From NCBI GenBank assembly GCA_949317995.1, contig OX439051.1, positions 44,271,250 to 44,335,249 on the forward strand: a DNA stretch of 64,000 nucleotides. Direction: 5' to 3'. Below the pieces are notes generated by a model. That model did no database searches and was not told where the DNA came from. It worked only from the letters and a program-made list of their open reading frames with translations. This DNA is from Acholoe squamosa (Eukaryota > Annelida > Polychaeta > Phyllodocida > Polynoidae). Every line of letters begins with the position of its first letter. The first letter of the stretch is position 1. Both the position numbers and the translations under genes were made by a program. Below, one piece after another: positions 28,846-40,357 of this stretch.

Positions 28846-29248
28846 AGGGTTGGTGCAAGTCTACATCTCTCATTTACCGTAAACTCATAGGCCTTAACGT
28901 AAATCCCATACATTAACCAAACGCTGTACAGACGCTGGCGCAGTGGTGCCTCTTGGTGTTATTTTTCCGAACTAAAATCCGAGACGGAGCAGCGTACGGC
29001 CCAGCGACCGTCCGCTGGCGCCGCCAGGTGTGTAGCATTGAAATTAACATAGAGTCCTTGGATACGGCCTCCCGCCTAGCTCCAAACCAAAACCTTTGCT
29101 TCTGTATGGTACTCCTAAGTGTCGACTTGACTAAAATTTAGCACCATGGGTTAATCTTAGTATTATTGCGGACCTGATTGTGAACCATACAACCCTGACA
29201 CAGTCTCTAATGCTTTGTTTTCTCTGCTCTATGTTGTTTTCTGAACAG
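28846..29248 (+). other. spacer before the cysteine-rich exon, element B
   Basis: About 400 bases with no supported gene. The end (gctttgttttctctgctcta and ttgttttctgaacAG, 29212-29248) is a long pyrimidine-rich 3' splice site. Confidence 0.5.
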
Positions 29249-29888
29249 GTCAACGCGAGATGACTGGGACCAGTCCAACACCGACGAAGCCGGCCCTGAA
29301 AGACCAGAAACCTCCTCAGCCGAAAAATACCCAGGTCAGGAAACCAGTTACCCTCAATACTCAGGAGGAACGAACCCTAATGGCGGCAGCGGAAATACAC
29401 GCAACAGAAGGGCCGACACCCCCATCCCAGAGGCCCGCTACAACTGGAGGAGCAACCCCCGCACCCCAGCAAGGCCAAAATGCCTAATAGCAGGGTGCAG
29501 ACTGTGCTCCAGCACCCCTGAGGGTTTTGTCTGCCCCTGCTCCTACACAGGCATCAAGTTCAGACCCCTAGTATCCCAGAGACACTACACCACCACCACC
29601 TTCACCAATAGCACCTCAAACCTAGATCACCAGGACAACAAAAATGACAATAGCTCCGAGTCTGAAGACTCTGATTCTTCAACCTCTACTTCTGCCGAAC
29701 CAGGCAACCTGGCCTCGGTGGAAAAAGATTTTAGAGACATAAATTTAGACCCCAGCACTCCTATAAAAAGAGCTGCACTCAGAAGGAAGTGGGCAAGAGG
29801 CAGATTCTACATAAGAACCCCCAGACCCCACCCTAACCTACCCCCCTCCAGTGTCAGTGCTGGAGACAGCAAACCGTGGAAACATTAA
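29249..29888 (+). CDS. cysteine-rich accessory exon, element B (213 codons, no ATG)
   Basis: The frame with codons from 29250 is open to TAA 29886-29888 and lacks an early ATG, so it needs splicing. The acceptor ends at 29248, and the phase agrees with the start exon 23415-23443. The protein has an acidic Ser/Pro/Asn-rich N-terminus, a compact Cys cluster (C, C, C, C, C within ~22 residues, about 29480-29550), an acidic Ser-Glu-Asp patch and a basic Arg-rich C-terminus. That is a plausible transactivator or RNA-binding layout, but no family is recognised. A second frame (29260-29487) is also open and would be entered by splicing from the env donor at 27161. Confidence 0.5.
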
Positions 29889-31215
29889 TATTCAGAAAAT
29901 CATGTAAACCCCTCCGAATTCAAAGTACAAATCAGTGCATTCTTACCTTCCTTTCCATATTTATCGATTGTAGGGACACAATTTAAAACCCCCCCCCCAA
30001 GAACCACAGTACCGCTTTCATTTGTATGTGATCTTTAATTCGATCTGCAAGGTTTAAACGATTTCTCCACGATTGTAAAATAAAACCAAACTCATCTTGT
30101 ACCATCTTAACCAATAAACCACCATACATTTACTTGTAAAAACTCTGTGTAAGCTTAGAGTTGACCTGGCTGGCAGATCAACCCTAGCTTTCAGGTGCCA
30201 CAGAGCCCCCATCTCTCTTTTCAAGCCCAACCATGTCATTGTATTTATGGGTTTTAGCCTCAGTAGAAAACCATGTGTGAAAAATGTTTTGAAATATTTA
30301 TTGTCTCAAGAAGTTGAACATCCAGAGCCTGTAATTTCCACTACTAAAATTCTACAGAATGCCACCTCGGCAAGCCTTTCAACCCCAAAAGTAACAAGTG
30401 ACAACTACCTCGGGCCAAATGCCCCCTTTTCCAAAAATCCAAAATTTTTTTTTTTAGAAATTTCACATTTTTACCAACCTCTCGGCTCTGGGTGAACAGT
30501 TTCTCCTTGCATGCAAGTTTGTGTTTTCAATTATTTTATGTACAAGCTAGTCCAAAAGAGATCTTCGGTCACATCTCACTGTATGTCACTGATGATCGTC
30601 ACCTCGCCCATATAAGTAGCTTAGCAGTGATACCACTACTGCCCAGCTTATTTGTTAAAACCTTGTATGTAAGGACAGCATGTACATATTTTCACCTTAT
30701 TTAAAACCTCTTTTAAACAATCTGTGCTTTTATACCGCTGATGTATTTGTAATTTTATACCGTATATTTTTATACTGGATATAGAAAATGTATTTTGACA
30801 AATGTATGATGCACAGGACAGATCTAGTCATGTCCCTACCACCCTGCTCAGCCAGAGCAGTCTTAGTATCCTTAGCATTTATTTTTGTGGTGCTCAAGCC
30901 AGATTATTTTGAGTTAGTTCATAGAGTTTGCCTCAATTGAGAGGATGCAAGTTCAAGTAGTTTTAGCTAAGAAAAATATCAGTTGTTATCCAAGCTCCTA
31001 TGTTTTGTACCAACTACTACCGGTAGAACCAAATATTGTACCCCCTTTTCACAAGAAACTTGGTAATATCAATCTTTACCCAGCGCTGAACATCTTTTCA
31101 GCCCCCTATTTCACATTTTATACTTGAGCATGTCAATGGACTTGATATAGACTCTCATTCCTTATAATTATACTCCCTTTAACCTCATGCAGAGATGAGT
31201 GGGAATGTGGGGATA
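29889..31215 (+). other. element B 3' untranslated region with polypurine tract
   Basis: 1.33 kb, AT-rich, no supported gene, with a C homopolymer at about 29989. The last ~24 bases (31192-31215) are purine-rich (gagatgagtgggaatgtggg) and abut the 3' LTR, as a polypurine tract should. Confidence 0.55.
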
Positions 31216-31786
31216 TGTCAATTGACTATTCTATGTATTACAATTATGAACGACATACTCAAACCAGACTGGCCAAGCTACCCCCTAGTTCAAACCAAGG
31301 TCAACCTATTTTTAGCTTGGCAGGGTGAAGAGTTCACACCTGCCCTCCTCCAGTGGGAAATCCCCAGGCTCCCTCCTGTGGATCCCCCACTGGAGAACCC
31401 AACTATTTTTAGATTCACCTAGCCAATAGGAGCAGCTCACCCCTCCTACCACAGATTGGGACTGAGCAGAACCACCGACTCAGCATATTTGAGTCGCTCC
31501 CTATACTAAAAATAGAAAGTACAGAAATAGACACGACGTCATCTGGGCTTGCTCCTGACTATATAACCTAGTCAGGATCAAGCCTCAGCATCTTATTCTT
31601 CTCCAACCTAGACCCTACGACACTCAGGTGCCTTGGCTTAGGATATAGCTTGGTCAGACCGGCGAGTACTATATTGTACACTGTATCAGTTACTCATCAT
31701 GCCAATCTTACAATAAAGCTGGATCATCAACTGAATTGTCTGGACTCCTGTTACCTCACTTCATGACATGTAACGAGACATTGACA
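31216..31786 (+). repeat. 3' LTR of element B (571 bp)
   Basis: Same length as the 5' LTR, with four substitutions seen by eye. TG...CA ends, TATA box and AATAAA are kept. Followed by the TSD ATTG and the interrupted minisatellite. Confidence 0.93.
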
Positions 31787-33467
31787 ATTGTCCACCAAGC
31801 ACTAAGTAGGCCAATTTGTGGAAGGATAAGCACACACACACACAAAATCCATTCTTGAGCAATTCCAGTTATTCAATTTTTAACAATTCTTGTGGTACTG
31901 ATATCTGAAGCAATCAAACAATTATTACAAATGATTCAAACTACACAAATGCCTTGACTTACTGCGAGATCTAAGGCTGAATAAACATCTATGGTGTAGC
32001 CGTATGCTTTGAAACGTCCCTACTACTTACTACTTAGTACTAGGAAACCCCGACTATATTCACGTTTTCATGTAACATGTTGTGCCACCATGGCAGTGGC
32101 TGGAGGTCTCAAAGAAGAATTGCTTCCGCACTATACTTTAATGTACGAAGATGTGCGACTACTACTACTCGAACATGTTCATTTTCAGAAATTTGTTGCT
32201 GATGGGTTAGAGACATTCTTGCTACACTACATAAATAAATCCTGGTTATAATGTGGATTGACCATGAAAATTTTGAGCTTGGGTCAAAAATGTAAACTCA
32301 CCACAGGCTTTTACACTATATTACCAGTAGATTTTACTAAACCTAAATCAGCACACAATACACACAATAAGTTACTCTGATGTCATATGTTTCATTTCAA
32401 TAGACATTCAGCAGCATGCACACCTGTTTTCAGATTATTCCCAGTGTTTATGACTGATTTATGGACCATTCAGTGTTCCAGCATTATTCACTTCTGATGA
32501 CAATCGTATATGACTTCCGGTTTTCTGCGGGATTTCCCTCACTGAGACCTACTATTATACCCATTTCAACAATGACACTTTACAAACACTTGTTTTTTCA
32601 ACTGTGGGGTGTCCTGAGTACAGCCCCCAAGTTTAAAGGCTGTGGCATTATTGAAAGTGTGAAAACTTCAGTCATTTATATGTCCTCTCTCAGTAAGGCT
32701 TATATTGCACAGTTACGCCTATTTCCCCTGCACCTTGTTATGAAGGTCCTCGGGCCACTTTTGATAGAAATATGCACTGCATTGTCATCCCACTCACCAG
32801 GAATGTTGAGAAAGTATCACTGAGTACTGAAGGTTTCAGTATGTACAAATAGTCAGAAAACCTCTGGCCATCCTGTATTTTTCAGAATGATGAGTTTAAA
32901 ATCAAGAAATTGCCAAAAAGGGTGTGGAATTCTACAAAACTGTTCAATTTATGATTTTTTGTACAGCCTTATCTATTTTTTATCAGTGAGAGCTAGTTGG
33001 TTTTTGTATCTATTATGTATCAGCAAGCTGCGAAAAAAAATTAGATTTTTTGGATGCTTCTTTATATTTTTCATCTCAGCTTATGCGTTTTTTGGTTCAC
33101 CGACAGAATAGAAGGTTTCAGGACCGAGAACTTGTTGGTACCTCCAACTGGGTAAAACTGTCTTAAACACTTAGAATCAGATAAGAATGATTGTAAATGT
33201 GAACATTCACACCATGCAGCATATATTAAAGCATGTAAAAATTAGTTTTGATTTATTTTTATTTTCTATAATTTTTTTCAGAATAAAGACAATATATTTC
33301 ACATTTTTTAGCAATTTACTTGTTCTCAGTGAATTTATTTGTTGATAAGGTATCTCAAAGCTTGGATTCATTTCCTTCAAGATAATCTCATTAAATTATT
33401 AGCAAGTGTTATGCATTGGGATATGATTTTAGTGCGCGAATGATGGGCTAAATAAATGGTATGATAT
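31787..33467. other. host intergenic or intronic DNA between elements B and 1
   Basis: Starts with the rest of the minisatellite (to 31816) and a short CA repeat (about 31831-31846), then AT-rich sequence. Short open frames (32009-32251, 32461-32823) show no recognisable domain. I support no gene here. Confidence 0.5.
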
Positions 33468-33842
33468 TGTAAGGGGTTGTGGCCTTACGGACCTGGGGGT
33501 TCGGGTCTTAGGATTCGGAAAGAAAGAGTAAGACAGTGTTTCAAGTGTATGCCAATGGTTAGATTTATTACTTAATGCACACTCACGGCTGCCGGATAGT
33601 ATAGAAGGGGCAGCTAATAATAATTAATGGTGATCTACATTCTGCGGAGGCCAGAAGGGCCTCTGTCGTAGCGGCTGAGCCCTGGGCTTTATATAAGGAC
33701 CCAGGTGTTCGTCGTCAGATGTCCCCACAGACCCGGATCGGTGCTGCCACCTATCCGGAACCTGAGGAACGTCCGACGACTCGACTCACCCGCCACGCCA
33801 GACGGTACCCAACTCTATGGTTAAACAATACGTACCTCTACA
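33468..33842 (-). repeat. 3' LTR of element 1 (375 bp)
   Basis: Read on the - strand it runs TGTAGAGG...CCCTTACA. It carries a TATATAAAG box (about 33690-33698) and AATAAA (about 33564). An inverted repeat around gaggcc/ggcctc, also found in the element 2 and solo LTRs, lies between them. Confidence 0.94.
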
Positions 33843-34024
33843 CCACTCCCCCAGACATTTAGGAGGGTGTTATAGTTATAGTAATATTACTAGGATAACA
33901 TTTCTATATGTCTAAACCATTAGTAATAGAGGTACAACCATAGATATAACATTAACACCAAGTTAAATATGATTCGAATGTCATATACATATTCTGATAG
34001 TGTATATAGTTACATAATAATAAA
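33843..34024 (-). other. polypurine tract and 3' untranslated region, element 1
   Basis: On the - strand, TGGGGGAGTGG (33843-33853) abuts the LTR. The rest matches the first part of the element 2 untranslated region and then stops at a ~1.3-kb deletion marked by two copies of tagttacataataataaatt (about 34008-34046). Confidence 0.8.
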
Positions 34025-35787
34025 TTAGTTACATAATAATAAATTCACTGGTGCAGCGACAGCCTTGGGGGGAGTCGATGTGGCCTGAGGACCACTTCCG
34101 GGTGTTGGACTTCCGGACACGCCTGCTGTTGGCATACAGTAGGTTGGAGGCTGGTTCTGCTTCAGCCCCATCTGCAGATAAAGATTTAACTGCTCCGGGG
34201 TGAAGTTAACTGGAACGGCGGCTGGAGCGGATGCGGATCCGGCGGCAGCAGGTGCTGAGGTCTTCTTGGGAACAAGTCGACCACCCTTTCCAACGACCAA
34301 GGTCTGGCTCTCAGGTCCAGGTCCCTGGGTCAAGGACGGAAAGTTGCGGGGGTTAACTTTCCCAGGCTTTGATACTGCGCCAGCGTATCCGGCAGGTTCG
34401 GGTTTCTTGAACACAGGAGTGCCCTGAACCTGCTCATGGGGGTGCCGAGCCAGAGGAGACCTGGAGCGGTCATCTGCTCTGAATTTGGCAGTGGTGGTCT
34501 GACCATTACCGTTACCACCACGGTTCTGATCCCTTCTGCTCCTTTCACGAGCTCTCTTTCCTTCCTTGCCGGATTCCTCGCATTTCTGCCAGAGAGACTC
34601 GTGCATGTCCAGCTTACCCTTTCCAGGAGTCAGGACTATCTTTGCGCAGAGTTTCGAATCCTTGGTCTTCGGAACCTCGCAGAGGACTTGGTCCCCTGGT
34701 CGGATCTTAGACCAAGCATCCTCGCTCAGACTGTCGAACTCCTTCATGAGTTCCTGATGAAGCTCCATGATACGCTTTCGGGCCCCATCCAAACCTTCTG
34801 CGTGGCATTTCTTCTGGTGCCTCGGCAGATCACTACGTCAGCTATATTGAACCTTCGTAGTGCACTTCTTGCCCTTCTTACCATAACTCGGATCACAAAT
34901 GTAAACCGGGTGATGGTGGAAGTGGGCCTCTACCAGATGCCTTTGGAACCGGGCTGGAGTACTCCAGGTCCGGACCGAGACATCACTCGCATCCTGGCAG
35001 ATAGAGAAGGGACAGGACTTCTGGTCGTCACCGTACCACTTCTCAAGAGCCCAACGCAGCTTTCTCCTCTGGGTATAAGTGTAATACCCTTCGGTGTGGT
35101 TTAGCATAAGCCACATCTTCGATAGGCTTTGCTCGGATTGGGGTCCTCGTCCGAAAGATGCATCCAATCTTCATCATCTGACTCATTATTTTTATTAACT
35201 GAGTCCGGGCAGGCATATAGGGTAGAGCCGTCCTTTTTTACTCCGTAGGCACAGTCGGAGAAACACGTCAGAATCCGGGTTTTGAATCCAGATTTGGCGT
35301 TAGCCCATCGCTCAGCCTCGGTTTGAGTTGATGGAGTGGCCTTCTCATCATACTCAACCTCCAACCTAACTGGTGTACCGTCAGCATAGGTCACTTGTGC
35401 CTGTAGTTCCGGGTGGACGTACAGGTAGCGACCATCATACTCTGCAGGGAACGGGTCAGCCACTGCTGGCTTCCACTGGTCCTTCGGTCCGTCGACCCGT
35501 GCGGTCTCGGACCCAGTTGCTGCGGGTTCAACATTCGTAGCCCCTCCGGATCCCTCGGGTGGGAGTGGAGACAACAGTTTCTCTGGCTCATTCAGGGAGA
35601 ATGAGGCCAGCTTCTCCTCGAACGAGCGATCCGTGGGTTCCTCCACGTCCATCATCTCGCTCTCTTCCTGTGTAACAGGTGACAAAGCTTCCGGAAAAGC
35701 TTCTGCGGACGGAGTCAGCTTATCCGGGTCACCGGATAGCTTGGCTGCAGCTAAGGATTCCTCAGCCATGACTGGGGAATCACTCAC
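34025..35787 (-). pseudogene. ORF3 zinc-finger gene in env position, element 1 (broken)
   Basis: Starts at the ATG near 35769 (35787 in the longer frame). The N-terminus is acidic and Ser/Pro-rich, then comes a conserved core with C-A-Y-G and N-K-N-N-E-S-D-D-E-D-W-M, then a finger (C-P-F-S-I-C ... H-L-V-E-A-H). Against element 2 it has an in-frame loss of about 250 residues after the D-G-T-P-V block, a one-base deletion near 35108, a nonsense TGA plus Cys-to-Arg change in the second finger (about 34840), and loss of everything after the Pro/Ala-rich region. Probable role is nucleic-acid binding; unknown family. Confidence 0.72.
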
Positions 35788-36277
35788 GGGAGTAAACTAC
35801 TCCTTTTTCCGGCTTTTACGGCGCCGGGGCCAACACAGACGGAGTCTGCCTACCAGGAGACAGACTCTGGAGGAGCAGCGAGGAGTTTGCTAGCCGGTAA
35901 AATCCAAGAAGGGAGCGAGCTCGACCGTCTTGGACGTTACCGAAAAACAATATGGCGACAGGCCAGCTTTCGTGACGTCATTTCCCCGCGGCTCGCGAGG
36001 TCACGAGAGGTCAGTCGAGACTGGACACGGTGACGTCATGCGGAAACGCACGTGCTACAAGCGGAACATCAACAAACTGATTGTTTTTAGGTAATTATCG
36101 CTCACGCCGATGACTCGTCTGGGGATTTAAGTGGAGATTATGGAAAGCTTAAGCAAATCCACCGGATTATCCGTCCACTACCCATTGGTATATCATGCGG
36201 CGGTGACAAATAAGCCTTTCAGGTCAGTTGTCATCCGTTCCTCTAAATGTAAACATTACACCCGTTGTGTATACAGG
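35788..36277 (-). promoter_or_regulatory. pol-ORF3 spacer with CRE and E-box cluster, element 1
   Basis: Between the integrase stop and the ORF3 ATG: two perfect TGACGTCA palindromes (35973-35980, 36031-36038), a CACGTG E-box (36049-36054) and an AATATGGCGAC YY1-like site (35950-35960). Elements 2 (same set) and 3 (one CRE) share this arrangement, although their coding sequences diverge. It probably drives a separate ORF3 transcript. Confidence 0.5.
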
Positions 36278-37765
36278 TTAGGTCACTGCAGTCCTCTGGG
36301 CAATTCGAGGGCTGCGACGAACGTATCTCCCCTTCTCAGATAGTTCTTTATCGTACCTGACAGTCTGAAGAGCCTTTTCTAGGTGTTTCTTAGCCTTCGA
36401 GACACCTTTCCTCTTCTTTTTGTCTTCACCTGCCGAGACCTTTTTAACTCCCCCACGCTTAATCGGTGTTGGCGTGGGTGCCACTGATTCGGAACACTTC
36501 TTAGGCCTACCACGGCCTCGCTTCACTGTAGTGTTCTTTACCTGGTCTATTATACGATTCTGGTTCAGGATCTTTCCGGAACCTTCACCATACATTTCTG
36601 TGGAGGTCTCCCTCCCAGACCATTTCCTTAATCTAGCGTGTCTAAGTGGTTCATGTAATCTGAGAACTCTGTCTCCGGATTGGAATTTCCCATGCTTTAG
36701 ATCGGTATCACATCCAGCTTTCTGCCATTTGGCACTTTTCTCCAAATCAATTCGGACAGACTCATATGCTTTTTTAAATCTGTCTCTTAAACATTCCACA
36801 AAAACTACATGGCAAGGTAGTTCCGGGTCCATCCCTACGACTCCAAATACTAAGTCGGCAGGCATTATCAGATCCTCTCCGAATACTAAAAGGTTCGGAG
36901 TACAATTTGTACTTGAATGTACCGTACTGTTATAAGCATGTGTCACAAAATGACATTGCTCATCCCAGTCGTCCATATGTTCATTGACGAGTGACTTTAG
37001 AACTTGGATAAGGGTTCTATTGAACCTTTCTACCAATCCGTCGCTTTGTGGCCTATACGGGTTGGTTCTAGTCTTACAAATAGCTAAGTATTCGCACATG
37101 CCCTGCCAGAGATTTGATTCGAATTCTCTGCCTTGGTCACTGTGTAGCATTAATGGTACACCGAAACTTAGTACCCAACCTTTTACAAAGGCTTCGGCAC
37201 AAGTAACTGCTTTGTGGTCCGGTAGTGGAAATACTTTAGTGTATTTTGTGTAATAATCACACACTACCATCATACAGGTATTATCATTAGCGGTTGTATT
37301 CAATCCACTAATGATATCTACCCCGATTCTTGCGAATCTAACTCCGAAAAGTTCTTGAGATAGGGGAAGTTTGCCCATCCCGGGTCCGGATTTGTTTTTA
37401 CAACAATCCGGACAGGTGATTACCCATCTTTGCAAGTCTCTTGTCATGCCAGGCCAGTAGTATTTTTTGGAAAGTCGTGCCAACGAGCGTTTCCTTCCGA
37501 AATGACCACTGGTCCGATGTCCATGACAGAAGTATATAATGTCATGTCTCATGGCATGTGGTATCACCACTTGCATGATTTTCTCACCATTATTACATGG
37601 CTTCCAACGGTATAACACGCCTTTCCGGACTTCAAGCTCGGTCCATTGAGCAAGAAACCTTCTCATTTCTCGATTTTCCAGAGAGACCTCGGGTCTAACT
37701 GGACGTATACCCTTTGGTCCTAATTGCAGTAGCTGCGCAGTTATCGAGTCAGCTTCCTGGAAACG
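36278..37765 (-). pseudogene. pol: pol: integrase, element 1
   Basis: HHCC domain (H-G-H-R-T-S-G-H ... C-P-D-C-C, about 37390-37530) and DDE core: V-D-I-I-S-G, H-S-D-Q-G-R-E-F (about 37120-37145) and L-V-E-R-F-N-R (about 37015-37035), all present. About 108 bases covering the GPY/F block (near 36640) are missing compared with element 2, an in-frame deletion. The C-terminus carries an AT-hook, K-R-G-R-G-R-P-K-K (about 36500-36530), and a basic tail. It is cut from RT/RNase H by TGA 37766-37768, where element 2 has a sense codon. Confidence 0.85.
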
Positions 37766-40018
37766 TCATATGTGATCCATAGACCAATCCAGTATACTGG
37801 CAACTAGGGGTTCGAATGGTCTTCGAATCCCTGCTAACACTGCCCTATGAGCTCCACAATCAGTACAATCCGGATTATCACATTTCCGGATTGGTATTCG
37901 AGACAAAGCATCAGCATTCAAATGCTTCACTCCAGGTCTATGCTGAATCTGGTGATGTTCAAGCCCATATTCTGATAGATGGGCTAACCATCGGCCTAAC
38001 ATTCCTTCAGCATCTCGGAAGTTCAGTAGCCATCTTAAAGAGGAGTGATCCGTACGTAATGTAAAGTTCGTTCCCCATAGAAAATGTTTGAACTTCTTGG
38101 TATATACGACTACTGCTAACAACTCTCTTTTGGTTGTGCAGTAATTGCGCTGAGTTTTGCTCAGTGTATTGCTGGCAAAGGCAATAGGTACCTCTCTCCC
38201 ATTTTGGACTTGCGAGAGAGCTGCACCAATGCTATCATTACTAGCATCAGTATCCAGTATGAAATGATCCGTTTCATTCGGATATTGTAATACCGGAGTA
38301 CTCGTGAACAGGTCTTTTAGCTTTTGAAAAGCAGATTCCTGTTCATGCGTCCAAGGAAATTTTTCCTTGGTACTTCCTGGAGTCCAGTTAGCTATTGCTT
38401 GTAATGGATAACTGACTCTAGAATAATTCGGAATAAATTCCCTATAATAGGAACAGAATCCTAAAAAGGACCTCACTTCTTTGGGTGTTTTAGGTCTATT
38501 CCAATTCGTAACTGATTCGATTTTCTCCGGATCCGCTTTTATTCCTTCATCACTAATGATGCGGCCCAAATAATTTATGGACTTTCTAAACATGTGGCAT
38601 TTCTTAGGTTTCAATTTGAGACCATTAGAGATAATACGTTCTAGTACCATTTTTAGGTTATTAGAACACTCTTCGAATGTTTTTCCGAAGACTATGACAT
38701 CGTTAAGGTATACAAGACATCTTTTCCACAATAAATCACTTAGGATTGTTTCCATCATTGCTTCAAATGTTGCTGGTGCATTGCACAAACCAAACGGCAT
38801 TACGTTATATTGGAATAGCCCAATATGACTCGAAAATGCAGTTTTCTCCATATCTGAAGGATTCATCCCCACTTGCCAGTAACCTGATTGCAAGTCTAGG
38901 GTACAAAACCAACTGTTTCCTCCTAAGGAGTCAATGGTTTCATCTATTCTCAGTAATGGATACGAATTCTTTTTCGTTACTCCATTCAACTTCCTGTAGT
39001 CTATGCAAAAGCGGATAGTACCGTCTTTCTTTGTTACCATACACACAGGACTACTCCATGGACTATTGGAAGGGACTATTACATCCTGTTCCAACATCTT
39101 GTTTATTTCCTCTTCAGCTACTCTCTTTTTCACTAAAGGTAACCGTCTATACGGTATTTTAAAGGGTTCCGCATCTCCAGTATCTATTTTATGTACTACC
39201 TTATTTGTCGTACCTAGTTTCTCACCAGGTTTGGCAAAGGCAGTCCTATACTGACAGAGCAAACCATAGAACTCTTTCCGGCGTTCCGGATCTTCTAATG
39301 AAGTTTCTTTATACAACTTGAGTAAGTCTTCCGAAATTTCATCATTTCCTGTTACCTTTTGTAAGTTTAACTTACTATCCGTTACAGTTTCCGAAAGGGT
39401 CACGTTTCCAAAAACTTGTCCCTTTTTCAAGTAGATAGTACTGTTTCCAGTATTGGAGACAGGTACTACCGACCAGGACGCATTTGCTACAATAGTGTCT
39501 GCAGATATTAATCCGATACTTGACAGAGTAGCTACATCCGGTTCTATCACTGCAGGCTTATTGCGCATTGCAGGATCACTTCTTACTAGCACATCACAGG
39601 CTACTCCCGGAGGGATTTGCACAGTGTGTGCCACACTAGCCATACTGCTCACTTGTCTCAGTACACATCTAACCTTTACAGGATACGGGTATTTCACACT
39701 CAACACTCCTGATTGGGGTTCCAACACAACTCCATACAGGGATGCCAAATCCAACCCGAGTATCCCCTCATCTGCTATATCCGCAACGGTGGCGCTCATG
39801 ACATAGTCATGTACTCCATCCAATTGTAGCTTCACACAAGTTCTACCATACGTCTGCAAGGTACTGCCATCGGCCGTCTGAGCACTTCCTCCCGATTTGT
39901 TCATCCGGTATAAGATCATAGAACCTCTTGGAGATACATGAGTGGCTAGCTCCCGTATCCATGAGAAATTCGGCAGATCTTCCGTTAACAGTAAGGCAAA
40001 CATACCACCGCCTTCCAT
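37766..40018 (-). pseudogene. pol: pol: RT and RNase H, element 1 (catalytic Asp lost)
   Basis: Long open frame with RT motifs F-C-I-D-Y-R-K-L-N, L-D-L-Q-S-G-Y-W-Q, F-G-L-C-N-A-P and the active site, which here reads Y-L-N-D: the codon at 38702-38704 gives Asn where elements 2 and 3 have Asp. RNase H follows, with D-T-D-A-S-N-D-S-I-G-A-A, K-R-E-L-L-A and D-H-S-S-L-R-W-L. The first Asp of the YxDD pair binds a catalytic metal, so the polymerase should be dead. The first ~40 residues of this frame are the protease region read out of frame; the true junction is near 39890-39905. Confidence 0.88.
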
Positions 40019-40357
40019 TTAAAACAGAGGGCATATCCATGATGATCGGAATGTCATTGTTCACACCAGGAGTCGATCCACATCCTTTCAGGTATTCCAG
40101 ACAAGGATGACCCGGGGGCAGGTGGGCACTACCAACCCTGGCTAGCTCATAGCCGCCTGCCTCGTTACTGATATTGGGTTTCCCCTGTGCTCCCGTGGCA
40201 CCTGTTATATCAGCTTTCCTAACCTTCCGGGTGTCTACAACCACCTCGGTGCTAGGCGAGTTTGCTACTACATGCGAACTATCATCACGGATGGTGATAT
40301 CATGGCAAGATTTGTCACTGGGATCCCCTTCTTTGCCCGTCGGGAGACCCCTCCTTA
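39890..40357 (-). pseudogene. pol: pol: protease, element 1 (frameshifted)
   Basis: Open in the -1 frame from the gag stop. It contains the retropepsin active site F-L-M-D-T-G-A-S-H-S-C (about 39945-39980). A one-base shift at about 39890-39905 moves the rest of the protease into the RT frame, where I-L-G-L-D-L-A-S (about 39735) is the second protease signature. It would process Gag and Pol if repaired. Confidence 0.8.

Larger units (their letters stand above)
14003..31786 (+). mobile_element. complete 17.8-kb retrovirus-like LTR element B
   Basis: Two 571-bp LTRs (14003-14573 and 31216-31786) that differ at four positions, flanked by a 4-bp target duplication ATTG (13999-14002 and 31787-31790). 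Gene order is gag, protease, RT, RNase H, integrase, accessory exon, env-like gene and further accessory frames, all on +. The order and the GPY/F-type integrase end place it in Ty3/Gypsy broadly, with an F-type env. The size is unusually large. Pol carries two frameshifts and the gag-pol frame contains two in-frame stops, so it may be recently inactivated or use recoding. Confidence 0.92.

Noticed and set aside
32009..33111. Three short frames in host DNA as genes
   Set aside because: No domain, AT-rich and low complexity, no splice or promoter support.
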